Shown piece by piece: positions 17,377 to 24,659 of a DNA stretch of 34,550 bases. A program made the position numbers and the translations under genes. Origin of the DNA: Candidatus Aminicenantota bacterium (GTDB taxonomy: Bacteria > Acidobacteriota > Aminicenantia > Aminicenantales > Aminicenantaceae); assembly GCA_021162615.1 (NCBI GenBank), contig JAGGYH010000143.1, forward strand, positions 1 to 34,550, in the 5' to 3' direction. Position 1 is the first letter of the stretch. Each line of letters opens with the position of its first letter. A model generated the notes under the pieces. It made no database searches and was not told the DNA's origin. It saw only the letters and a list, made by a program, of their open reading frames with translations.

Positions 17377-17465
17377 TGGTGCGGAAGGTGGGACTCGAAC
17401 CCACACGGCCTTTTGGGCCATAAACTCCTGAGGCTTACGCGTCTACCAAATTCCGCCACTTCCGC
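17377..17465 (-). tRNA. tRNA-Leu (anticodon CAG)
   Basis: An 89-nt class II tRNA with encoded CCA. The acceptor stem GCGGAAG pairs with CTTCCGC. The anticodon arm is TAAGC-CTCAGGA-GTTTA, giving anticodon CAG for Leu codon CUG. There is a long variable arm (TGGCCC-aaa-AGGCCG region) and a T arm GTGGG-TTCGAGT-CCCAC. It sits between two directly repeated copies (B and C) of the dispersed element and has its own promoter. Confidence 0.95.
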
Positions 17466-17498
17466 AGTCTAACATGTTCATAGTGATATTGAATTGTC

Positions 17499-17527
17499 AT
17501 TATAATCATCTTCGGGAAATCTGTAAA
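17499..17527 (-). promoter_or_regulatory. Promoter of tRNA-Leu
   Basis: On the minus strand TTTACA (17522-17527) and TATAAT (17499-17504) are spaced by 17 bp. The -10 box ends about 33 bp before the first tRNA base. Confidence 0.75.
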
Positions 17528-17592
17528 GAAAAACCAGGTCCAGTTTTTCTAAACTGTCTTATTTTGTGTACAACTGTCTCTCATTTATAATC

Positions 17593-17883
17593 AACCTGAA
17601 CTATTCATAAAAAAATGGCGATGTTCATTTTTTTACCTTCATAGGCGAGCCGATGTGAAATTCAGATATGGCTAGCGCTCGCTAAAGATTTTTAACGCCA
17701 TTCTTCGCACTGTGTTCTCGGCTGCTGCGCAACTCCCCCCGTCCGTGGGTCAGACATGCTCACAGCTCGGCTTTGCCGAGTCCCCTCAAACACAGCACTC
17801 CGAAGGCTAAATCTTCAATGTCGCTACGTCCACACCTGAATTTCAGTATGCCTTCATCAGCCTCGACTCGTGAATAACCAGGT
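17593..17883. repeat. Dispersed repeat, copy C (most complete, about 291 bp)
   Basis: The left end is AACCTGAACTATTCATAAA followed by AAAATGGCGATG, and the right end is GACTCGTGAATAACCAGGT. The reverse complement of the right end, ACCTGGTTATTCACGAGTC, resembles the left end, so the termini are inverted repeats. Inside are a TTTTTTTACC...AGGCGAGCCGAT module shared with copy E and the 170-bp core (17655-17824) shared with copy B. No open frame or transposase lies inside. No target-site duplication is obvious. Confidence 0.75.
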
Positions 17884-17924
17884 AAAATATGATTATTGGG
17901 ATTCTCAGCAGGCCAGGAATTCAA

Positions 17925-17941
17925 TTGGCACATTTTTTGCT
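17925..17941 (+). promoter_or_regulatory. Sigma54-type -24/-12 motif
   Basis: TTGGCAC and TTGCT are placed with GG (17927-17928) and GC (17939-17940) exactly 10 bp apart, matching the sigma54 consensus TGGCAC-N5-TTGC. Transcription would start near 17951, almost at the GTG of the following frame. It may be fortuitous. Confidence 0.45.
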
Positions 17942-17955
17942 GTTATTAGAGTAAG

Positions 17956-18444
17956 GTGTATCGGGATTTTGTTCTCGGATATGACTTTTCCCGAACAGTG
18001 GATGTGCGGTTGTTTGTTGGACATAAGTTCGGATTTTGGGGAGGAATAAAACTTCCGCTCGCAAGGCCTGAAGGAAATAAAAAAGATTTTTCTGAGAAAT
18101 ATGCGGATAAATTCATGGGTAATGAGTTCATTGGTTACAGCAGGGAATTTTTTTATGGAGCCGGAGGCGGACTCTCAATTTCGTTTTTTCACCAGCACGC
18201 TACAGCCTATATAGGGATCGGAGGCCTTCAGTCCATAAAATACAGGCAGTACCTGATAGAGTATTACGAAGGCCATTCCTTTATGTGGAACCAACATTAT
18301 TATATCGAAGACGGAAAGATATCAGAGATCCGTTTGGATGTCATGACCGGGTTGTATTTTCGATATAAAATGATTCTTTTTGGGATCGGATACAGCACCG
18401 GCACTTCAAATGTCATACTCCATGCCGGAGCTTCTTTTAAATAA
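17956..18444 (+). CDS. Outer-membrane beta-barrel-like protein, probably 5'-truncated
   Basis: 162 codons from GTG, of unrecognised family. The sequence alternates hydrophobic and polar residues and is rich in Gly, Tyr and Phe (e.g. FFYGAGGGLSISFFHQHATA, LFGIGYSTG), ending in VILHAGASFK. This suggests the last strands of an outer-membrane beta-barrel. There is no signal peptide, and an in-frame TAG lies three codons upstream, so the N-terminal part appears lost, perhaps when repeat copy C arrived. A sigma54-like motif lies just upstream but would leave almost no leader. It converges with the prolyl oligopeptidase gene at 22 bp, without an evident terminator. It could be a genuine small barrel protein, but a remnant is more likely. 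Confidence 0.45.
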   Translation: MYRDFVLGYDFSRTVDVRLFVGHKFGFWGGIKLPLARPEGNKKDFSEKYADKFMGNEFIGYSREFFYGAGGGLSISFFHQHATAYIGIGGLQSIKYRQYLIEYYEGHSFMWNQHYYIEDGKISEIRLDVMTGLYFRYKMILFGIGYSTGTSNVILHAGASFK

Positions 18445-18466
18445 ATAAAGAGGTTTTTCTGTCTTT

Positions 18467-20596
18467 TTATTTCAGAACCACTCCCAGGTTAAAACACATG
18501 AACGCATATTCGTCGGTCAGCTCATCGATCATCTTGGTTGTGGAGCTTGAGCCGTGGCCTGAGCGGGTTTCGATCCGGATGAGCACAGGATTATCACAGG
18601 CATGTTTCTCCTGCAGTGCTGCGATGAATTTAAACGAATGTGCAGGTACCACCCGGTCATCATGGTCAGCTGTGGTCACCAGAGTTGCCGGGTAACAGAC
18701 ACCCTGTTTGATGTTGTGTAAAGGAGAGTAAGCGTAAAGATTCTTAAAGTGCTCCTCCTCATCGCTGGATCCGTACTCCACAGCCCATCCCCAGCCCACT
18801 GTGAATTTATGATACCGGAGCATATCCATCACTCCGACCGCCGGAAGGGCGACAGCAAAGAGGTCAGGGCGCTGGGTCATGGCTGCTCCCACAAGAAGGC
18901 CTCCGTTGGAACCTCCTGCAATCGCCAGTTTGTCCTGAGAGGTGTATTTTTCATTGATCAGATATTCGGCGGCTGCGATGAAGTCGTCAAACACATTCTG
19001 TTTGTTAAGAAGCATTCCTGCCTTATGCCATTCTTCTCCGTACTCGCCGCCTCCTCTGAGGTTAGCCTGAGCATAGATAAATCCGTTTTCCAGGAGAAAA
19101 ATCCTGGTGGCGCTGAAGCCGGGGAGAAGACTGATATTGAATCCGCCGTAACCATAAAGAAGAGCGGGGTTCTTGCCGTTTAGTTTGATTCCCTTTTTGT
19201 GAACAATGAAAAGGGGAACCTGAGTACCGTCCTTGCTTGTGTAAAAGACCTGGCGGGTCTCATAGTCTTCCGGATTGAACGGGACCTCGGTTTTACGAAA
19301 GACCTCAGAGGTTCCGTCTTTGACTTGGTACTTGAAGATGGTCGGAGGATAGGTAAAGGAGGTGAAAACATAAAAAAGGCTCTTGTGTTCTTTTCTTCCT
19401 CCGAAACCAGAGGCAGTACCCAGGTCTGGAAGTTCGATCTCCCGTACCAGGTTTCCTTCCAGGTCATGCTGGAATACCTGTGTGTGCGCGTCCTTGAGGT
19501 AGCGGCAGAAAAGATACCCGCCGGCTGTGTTGGCGCTGTTAAGGACTTCGTCTTTTTCCGGAATGATATCCGACCAGTTGTTCTGTTCAGGGGCTTCAGG
19601 GTCGATTTTAACTACCCTGTAATTGGGAGCATCGATATTGGTATAGGCAAGGAAGTCCTTTCCCATGTTGTCAATGACATAGGTGTCATAATCAAAGCCG
19701 GTGACAAGCGGTTTGAAAACAGCTTCTTCATCGCCCAATTCCTTGTAATAGAGTTCATTGCCGCTTGTGCCTTCAGAGACAACCAAGATCAGATACCTTG
19801 AGTCTTCGGTTACATCGGCTGAGACATAGCGTAAGGGATGTTCCCTGTCTTCATAGATGAGTTTATCCTTTTCCTGGGGGTCTCCCAGTTTATGATAGAA
19901 GATCTTCTGGTATTTGTTCTGTTCTTTAAGCTCCTCTCCTTTTTCGGGCTTATCGTATCCGCTGTAAAAGAAACCGTCATTATACCAGGCGGCCCCGCTG
20001 AATTTGACCCAATGTATGCGGTCTTCCAGTTCTTTTTTTGTGGCGATTTCCATGATCCGGATTTCCTGCCAGTCAGAACCGGCTTCAGAACGGGAATATG
20101 CGGCGTACCGGTTATCTTCGGAAAAACCGGTGAGATAAATTCTTACGGTCCCGTCGGGAGAAAGCTCGTTGGGATCAATGAAGACCTCCGGTTCCCCTTC
20201 CAATCCTTTCTGTACATAGATCACCGACTGGTTCTGCAGTCCCTCGTTTTTGTAGAAAAAGTAGTGATCTCCTACCCTGTAGGGAGAGGAATATTTGGGA
20301 TAGTCATAAAGTTCTGTGAGGCGCTGCCTTATTTTTTCCCGAAAAGGAATCTGTTCCAGATAGGAAAAAGTGACCTCATTCTCGGCCTCTACCCAGGCTT
20401 TGACGTCTTCGGAATTGAGGTCCTCGAACCAGCGATAAGGGTCAGGGACTTTGGTTCCGAAATAGTCATCCGCCACATCGGCTTTTTTGGTTTCTGGATA
20501 AGTGAGTTCAGGCTGGGAAAAACCCTGTTCCTTTTTACATGTATTTAGGAAAAGGACCAGCGGAACAACAGCTAAGACAAACAGCCTTTTTTTCAT
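18467..20596 (-). CDS. Prolyl oligopeptidase (S9A family), lipoprotein
   Basis: About 709 aa. The N-terminus MKKRLFVLAVVPLVLFLNTC is a lipoprotein signal with lipobox LNTC, so the enzyme is probably periplasmic or surface-anchored. The N-terminal Peptidase_S9_N beta-propeller covers about 35-435 and the alpha/beta-hydrolase domain about 440-709. Catalytic Ser sits in GGSNGGLLVG (about 563), Asp in DHDDRVVPAHSFKF (about 646), and His in RSGHGSS (about 681). The usual LYGYGGF and NLRGGGEYGEEWH motifs are present. It cleaves short proline-containing peptides after Pro. Two adjacent ATGs exist (20599 and 20596); AGGAGG is better spaced for the second. A sigma70-like promoter within repeat copy D lies upstream. 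Confidence 0.92.
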   Translation of the reverse strand: MKKRLFVLAVVPLVLFLNTCKKEQGFSQPELTYPETKKADVADDYFGTKVPDPYRWFEDLNSEDVKAWVEAENEVTFSYLEQIPFREKIRQRLTELYDYPKYSSPYRVGDHYFFYKNEGLQNQSVIYVQKGLEGEPEVFIDPNELSPDGTVRIYLTGFSEDNRYAAYSRSEAGSDWQEIRIMEIATKKELEDRIHWVKFSGAAWYNDGFFYSGYDKPEKGEELKEQNKYQKIFYHKLGDPQEKDKLIYEDREHPLRYVSADVTEDSRYLILVVSEGTSGNELYYKELGDEEAVFKPLVTGFDYDTYVIDNMGKDFLAYTNIDAPNYRVVKIDPEAPEQNNWSDIIPEKDEVLNSANTAGGYLFCRYLKDAHTQVFQHDLEGNLVREIELPDLGTASGFGGRKEHKSLFYVFTSFTYPPTIFKYQVKDGTSEVFRKTEVPFNPEDYETRQVFYTSKDGTQVPLFIVHKKGIKLNGKNPALLYGYGGFNISLLPGFSATRIFLLENGFIYAQANLRGGGEYGEEWHKAGMLLNKQNVFDDFIAAAEYLINEKYTSQDKLAIAGGSNGGLLVGAAMTQRPDLFAVALPAVGVMDMLRYHKFTVGWGWAVEYGSSDEEEHFKNLYAYSPLHNIKQGVCYPATLVTTADHDDRVVPAHSFKFIAALQEKHACDNPVLIRIETRSGHGSSSTTKMIDELTDEYAFMCFNLGVVLK

Positions 20597-20608
20597 CATT
20601 TCCTCCTA

Positions 20609-20813
20609 AGATTCATAAATAAATGATAATGACCTTATTATCACTATCTTTTCTGCGATATGCAAGATTCTTTCAAAAAAGACATACTCACAGCTCGGCT
20701 TTGCCGAGTTCCCTCAAACACAGCACTCAGAAGGCTAAATCTTCAATGTCGCCACGTCCTCACCTGAGTTTCAGTAAACTATCCTTAACCTTGACTCGTT
20801 CATCATTCAGGTT
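20609..20813. repeat. Dispersed repeat, copy D
   Basis: The left end AGATTCATAAATAAATG is a diverged terminus. Then comes GCGATATGCAAGATTCTTTC, shared with copy E, the CTCGGC-TTT-GCCGAG hairpin, and AAGGCTAAATCTTCAATGTC as in B and C. The right end TTGACTCGTTCATCATTCAG is followed by GTT and resembles copy F. It is a mosaic of modules seen in the other copies. Confidence 0.7.
20637..20665 (-). promoter_or_regulatory. Promoter carried by repeat copy D
   Basis: On the minus strand TTGCAT (20660-20665) and GATAAT (20637-20642) are 17 bp apart, reading towards the prolyl oligopeptidase. The same arrangement occurs in copy E. Confidence 0.6.
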
Positions 20814-20953
20814 CATTAATTATATACGTGCTCGGGGGATTAAAAGTTTATATTTCCATAAAGAACAAGTCAATGCAACGGAGAGTTTTCCGTGGGGAAG
20901 AGGTTGTTTTTTTTTAAATATGTCATATAATTAGCGATGTAAGAAAGGGAGGA

Positions 20954-22180
20954 ATGAATACGAAAAGACTCATAATCCTAATGGGAGTACTGGCTCTGAG
21001 CCTTGCCTTGTTTGCCCAGGAGATCGAGCATGATGAGATCGTGGTCAATATCGAGGTGCCGGTGCGGGTCTTTGATAAGGATAGATTTGTTGATAATCTG
21101 ACCATTGATGATTTCGAGGTCTATGAAAACGGCAAGCTCCAGAAGATTACGGCATGCTATGTGATCAAAAAAACAAAGATAGAGAGAAAGGAAGAAAAAG
21201 AGGCCCGGATGGCTCCGGATGTCTCCAGAAATTTTGTTCTCCTTTTTGACATCTGGGAGTATTTCCCGAAGGTAGAAAAGGCCATTGACCTTTTTTTCGA
21301 GAATGTGGTTCTTGAAGGTGATTCCCTTATAGTGATAACCCCGGTCAAAGCCTATAATCTGAAGGATATCTCATGGGACTATCAAGATAAAGAGCAGATA
21401 GCTGAACAGCTCAAAAAGATAGTGAGAAAAGACACGATCATGGGAAATGCTGAATACAGAAATACCCTCAGAGAACTTGAGCAAACAACATCTGATTTGA
21501 ATGCAGTGGAAGGGATAAAGTCTCTTTATGGATCAGGCAGTTCGTTACCTACTGATGACGCAAATTCCCTGGATTATATACTTCAAAAATATAGGACCAT
21601 CCTTACTCGTTTGAATTATCTAAGGGATGTGGATGAACAAGAATTGGCCCGTTTTGCCGAACTGCTGAAAGACCGGAGCGGGCAAAAAATCGCCTTCTTT
21701 TTCTCTCAGAGAGAAATGGTGGCCCAACCCATGCCTAAAATCATAGCCTCCCTTGAAAGTCGCTTTCAGGACAAACATCATATCCTCATGGGGTTACATG
21801 ACCTTTTTTCCACTTACAGAGAAGGTGTTTCCATTGATGCAGATAAAATAAAAAAAGCTTTTTCTGATTCGTCCATACTGATCCATTTTCTTTACATCAC
21901 TAAGCCTGCAGAATACAAGGAGGGGATACTCTTTAAGGAACATTCGGAAGATATTTTCAAAGCGTTTTCCGGGATCGCCAGATCAACCGGAGGCCTGACC
22001 GAAAGTTCAGCCAATGCCGAAGCGTCTTTTCAGAAAGCGGTCACTGCCACAGAAAGCTATTATCTTCTCTATTACAGGCCGTCAGCCTATAAAAGAGACG
22101 GAAAGTTTAAAAATATCAAAGTCAAAGTCAAAGCCGGCTCCTACAAAATCACTCACCGAAGCGGCTATATTGCGAATTAG
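20954..22180 (+). CDS. VWFA-related (Acidobacterial type) exported protein
   Basis: 408 aa with a signal peptide (LIILMGVLALSLALFAQ). The start of the mature protein, VNIEVPVRVFDKDRFVDNLTIDDFEVYENGKLQKI (about 31-66), is the typical opening of the VWFA-related family common in Acidobacteria. A VWA-like fold follows (about 90-390). The expected metal-binding DxSxS is replaced by LLFDIWEYFP, so the MIDAS site looks degenerate. The C-terminus SYYLLYYRPSAYKRDGKFKN...VKVKAGSYKITHRSGY is also family-typical. Function is unknown; envelope protein-protein interaction is possible. Shine-Dalgarno AGGGAGG lies immediately before the ATG. It precedes the truncated dehydrogenase by 82 bp. Confidence 0.82.
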   Translation: MNTKRLIILMGVLALSLALFAQEIEHDEIVVNIEVPVRVFDKDRFVDNLTIDDFEVYENGKLQKITACYVIKKTKIERKEEKEARMAPDVSRNFVLLFDIWEYFPKVEKAIDLFFENVVLEGDSLIVITPVKAYNLKDISWDYQDKEQIAEQLKKIVRKDTIMGNAEYRNTLRELEQTTSDLNAVEGIKSLYGSGSSLPTDDANSLDYILQKYRTILTRLNYLRDVDEQELARFAELLKDRSGQKIAFFFSQREMVAQPMPKIIASLESRFQDKHHILMGLHDLFSTYREGVSIDADKIKKAFSDSSILIHFLYITKPAEYKEGILFKEHSEDIFKAFSGIARSTGGLTESSANAEASFQKAVTATESYYLLYYRPSAYKRDGKFKNIKVKVKAGSYKITHRSGYIAN

Positions 22181-22220
22181 AAACATCCCTGAATTTTTAC
22201 CCGCCGATCATTATTTTTTT

Positions 22221-22669
22221 AACATTTTGACTCCGGACTTTCATTTGAATAATATAGGGGCAATGAAAAATAAAGAAACCTATACTCTTATTACAGGGGG
22301 CAGCGGCGGTCTGGGGAAGGCATTGGCCGAGGAATGTGCCGGCCGGGGGATGAATCTGATACTGGCGGCTCTTCCGGATAAAGAACTAGCCCGCACATCT
22401 GAATACATAAAGAACAAATATAAGGTAAAGGTTTGGATTTATGGAGTCGATCTGGTTCAAAGAGATGCCCCGGAGAAGATCCATGCTTTTTGCGAACACA
22501 ATGGATTAACGGTGAACATGTTGATAAACAACGCGGGAGCCAGCGGCCATGCTGTGTTTGAAAAATCTGCGATAGCCTATAATGAGCTGAGAATACATCT
22601 CAATCTAAGGGCTCTTGTTTTGCTCACACGGCTCTTTATCCCTTCTATGAAAAAATTGGATTTCTGCCT
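22221..22669 (+). repeat. Direct duplication, first copy (truncated)
   Basis: About 450 bp, from AACATTTTGACTCCGGACTT to the TTGGAT(T)TCTGCC junction, is repeated at 24660-25107 with only scattered substitutions (over 90% identical by eye). The offset between the copies is 2439 bp. The intervening DNA holds transposase remnants and an AAA ATPase gene. Confidence 0.85.
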
Positions 22670-22676
22670 TCCATAG
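22263..22676 (+). pseudogene. Truncated short-chain dehydrogenase (duplicate of 24702-25517)
   Basis: 137 codons that match the first half of the intact dehydrogenase downstream. The Rossmann motif TGGSGGLG (11-18) and NNAG (89-92) are present. An extra T after LTRLFIPSMKKLD shifts the frame to FCLP-stop, and the catalytic Ser and YxxxK are missing. The homology stops within a few bases, and 40 bp later a deleted IS110 transposase begins, so the break is the scar of a mobile-element event. A longer frame extends upstream to 22014, but that part overlaps the VWFA-related gene and is not real coding. Confidence 0.85.
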
Positions 22677-22716
22677 TACTAGGAATTCAGCTTACCATTT
22701 ACAAGGAGGTGCACAA

Positions 22717-22884
22717 ATGAATTATATGGGTATTGACTATCATAAGCAATACTCACACATTACTTTAATGGATGAGAAGGGAAAAAAGCTCAAGTCCGGC
22801 AGGGTTGCTACAGCCAGGCGTATGTTGACGATTATCTATCGGATGTTAAAAGAAAGCCGTCTGTATATTCCCTATAAAAGATAA
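22717..22884 (+). pseudogene. IS110-family transposase with large internal deletion
   Basis: A 55-codon frame behind a strong AAGGAGG. Residues 1-31, with MGIDYHKQYSHITLMDEKGK, match the N-terminus of IS110-family (DEDD RuvC-like) transposases, including the first catalytic Asp in GIDYH. Residues 32-55 (TARRMLTIIYRMLKESR) match the extreme C-terminus of the same family, which normally lies about 300 residues away. The middle, with the other catalytic acids and the Transposase_20 serine domain, has been deleted in frame. It cannot be active by itself. Confidence 0.75.
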
Positions 22885-23180
22885 TGAGAAAAAAAACGAA
22901 TCGGCTGCCTTCAGCAAATTTCTAACGGACCGATGAAGGTTGCGTTCTTCGTATAGGTTAAGGAGCCGAGACCTAATGTTAGAGTGTGTGCGGACTTAAC
23001 ATTCTTGTTAAGGGCACGGATAGAAGGATGGTTTAAAAACCGATAATTAAAAGAAAAAAAGAAAGAAAAAGACAGGAGGCGCTCAAAAAAAGACTTGCAT
23101 CACATCATCATAGAAGGAATTTGGTTTTTTTGTGGCTGCCTTTGGGTATTTTTAGGTGATTCTTTGCTGCCGACACACAG
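22885..23180. other. Non-coding downstream part of the IS110 remnant, with serial hairpins
   Basis: No coding frame is seen. Short perfect stems follow each other: TAGGT/ACCTA (22954-22958/22971-22975), CTTAAC-attctt-GTTAAG (22995-23012) and GGTTT/AAACC (about 23032-23043). In IS110/IS1111 elements a guide (bridge or seek) RNA is encoded in the non-coding flank of the transposase, so this may be its remnant. The end of the element is not defined. Confidence 0.35.
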
Positions 23181-23283
23181 TTAAGAGAGAAACAGACGGT
23201 GGAATTTACGACGATTAGAGTAACAGTAGGGACAGAAGCCGCGGGTCTTGCAGGAAAACCTGACAAGCTTTTCCGCCCCGCTG
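23181..23283 (-). pseudogene. IS91-like transposase zinc-binding fragment
   Basis: On the minus strand a short frame reads EKLVRFSCKTRGFCPYCYSN followed by RRKFHRLFLS-stop. The pattern VRFSCKxRGFCPxC is the zinc-binding segment of IS91-type (HUH) transposases. Nothing else of the transposase is present, and the fragment lies just downstream of the ATPase stop codon. I take it as debris of a second mobile element. Confidence 0.5.
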
Positions 23284-23304
23284 AAGGTCAGGTTCAAGCC
23301 GGCC

Positions 23305-24525
23305 TTAAGGAAGCTGGGCGAGCCATTGATAAGCGGGGGCAATGAGGATTTTCTGGCTTTTATTTGAAATTAACTGATAACCGCCATGGTCTTCTATGAG
23401 CTGGACAGCAGGAATCTGTAAATTATCTTGAAACTTCTTTAAAGCAGGTGAAGGCTGGGAGTCACTTATTTTTGCTTCTATAAGCAAAACTGGTTTTCCC
23501 TGTTCGGCAATGAGAAAGTCAACCTCTTGCTTTTCTTTATTTCGTATAAAATGCAAAGAAAAGGTACCAAAACCCAGATCATTCCATTGTGTTATGGCCC
23601 GGTAAAGCTCAACCGCCACCATATTTTCGAACCGGCTGGATATATCTTTGATTCTTGGTGTATCCCAAAGATAAACCTTGCGTTCTTTCTGAATGGCCCT
23701 GGATATCTTTTTTGTCCAGGGATAGATGCTGAAAACAAGAAAAAATAATTCGAAAACAGAAAGCCAGTTGCGGATGGAATTATAACTGACTCTGATGTCA
23801 GAAGCGAGAGATGGAAGTGAAAGCGGACTTCCCACTTTTGAAGGTAAAAGATAATAGAGTGTCTCCAACTCTTTTATTGACTTGACTGCGGTCAAATCCC
23901 TAATATCCTCCCGGATGAGTTGGTTGGAATAAGTGTTTGACCAGCGTCGATAGGAGGTTTCCTTATTAAGGAGAAAGGGTTCCGGGAAACCGCTCATTTC
24001 AGATAAGCGGGTCCATAGGTCTTTGAGCCCTTTAGGATTAGCCTCATGGATGTTCTGAGGACTGCGTAAAAATTCATTAATACCGATGTTTCTTCCTCCG
24101 AGTTCCGCAAGGGTAAAAGGCCAGAGATGGAATAAGTAATAGCGTCCGGCCAGAGAATCGCCACCCCGTTGATAAATATCAAGTCTTCCGCTTCCGGATA
24201 CAAGAAACTGATATTGACCGTGGAACTGGTCATAGATCCCTTTTAGATAATTTTTCCAATCTTTAAACTTATGGATTTCATCGAAAACAATGAGAGGTTT
24301 TGACGCATCCTTGCGGATGACTGATTCAAAAAAATTTGGATTTTTAAAAAGCCTTGTCCGGTGTTCGGGAATATCCCAATTAAAATAAAGACTGTTGGTG
24401 AATGAATCCGCAATGATCTGAGCTAGAGTGGTCTTGCCAGCTTGTCGTGGCCCTGCAATTAAAATTAAACTCTTCTCTTGAGAGAGTTCAGTCCAGACCT
24501 TTTGGTATAGTATTCTTTTCTTCAT
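23305..24525 (-). CDS. AAA ATPase with DUF4143 domain
   Basis: 406 aa of the widespread AAA_14-DUF4143 family. Walker A is GPRQAGKT (25-32) and Walker B LIVFDEIHK (78-86); sensor-like VSGSGRLDIYQRG follows at about 109-121. The DUF4143 region (about 195-350) has a winged-helix part, and a restriction-endonuclease-like segment with EVDFLI and LLIEAK (about 340-365) carries the D-xn-ExK pattern. These proteins are often mobile or horizontally shared, and their function is unknown. There is no Shine-Dalgarno: the promoter places the transcript start about 2 bp before the ATG, so the mRNA is probably leaderless. The gene lies inside the duplicated, transposon-scarred interval, which supports acquisition by transfer. 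Confidence 0.85.
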   Translation of the reverse strand: MKKRILYQKVWTELSQEKSLILIAGPRQAGKTTLAQIIADSFTNSLYFNWDIPEHRTRLFKNPNFFESVIRKDASKPLIVFDEIHKFKDWKNYLKGIYDQFHGQYQFLVSGSGRLDIYQRGGDSLAGRYYLFHLWPFTLAELGGRNIGINEFLRSPQNIHEANPKGLKDLWTRLSEMSGFPEPFLLNKETSYRRWSNTYSNQLIREDIRDLTAVKSIKELETLYYLLPSKVGSPLSLPSLASDIRVSYNSIRNWLSVFELFFLVFSIYPWTKKISRAIQKERKVYLWDTPRIKDISSRFENMVAVELYRAITQWNDLGFGTFSLHFIRNKEKQEVDFLIAEQGKPVLLIEAKISDSQPSPALKKFQDNLQIPAVQLIEDHGGYQLISNKSQKILIAPAYQWLAQLP

Positions 24526-24528
24526 TTC

Positions 24529-24561
24529 TGACTATTATTCACATTACTGAAAAATAGTCAA
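24529..24561 (-). promoter_or_regulatory. Promoter and overlapping inverted repeat of the AAA ATPase gene
   Basis: On the minus strand TTGACT (24556-24561) and AATAAT (24534-24539) are 16 bp apart. An inverted pair TGACTATT/AATAGTCA (24529-24536 and 24553-24560) overlaps both boxes, as an operator would. Confidence 0.55.
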
Positions 24562-24659
24562 GACAATATTTCAATAGATTTAAAAATGGTCAAAAAAAAT
24601 GAATACCTGCGCTGGTGTCGGATCCGGCCCATTTCCTATTCCCAGTCCCGTCATTTATT

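Larger units (their letters stand above)
17466..17955. other. Intergenic region: tRNA promoter, repeat copy C, sigma54-like site
   Basis: It contains the tRNA promoter (minus strand), repeat copy C and a sigma54-type motif just before the outer-membrane-like fragment. No open frame here has coding character. Confidence 0.6.
20597..20953. other. Divergent intergenic region with repeat copy D and two promoters
   Basis: Nearly all of the left part is repeat copy D. The right part holds a -10 box for the VWFA-related gene: TATAAT at 20926-20931, with TTGTTT 16 bp upstream as a poor -35. I see no gene. Confidence 0.55.

Noticed and set aside
16782-17883. CRISPR array, suggested by repeated blocks
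   Set aside because: Only two long copies far apart, with no regular short repeat-spacer units and no cas genes.
19838-20548. 236-codon open frame on the plus strand
   Set aside because: It is antisense to the prolyl oligopeptidase propeller, has no family motif, and its length follows from codon bias of the real gene.
22014-22262. N-terminal extension of the truncated dehydrogenase
   Set aside because: It overlaps the end of the VWFA-related gene in another frame. The duplicated copy and the Rossmann motif support the ATG at 22263.
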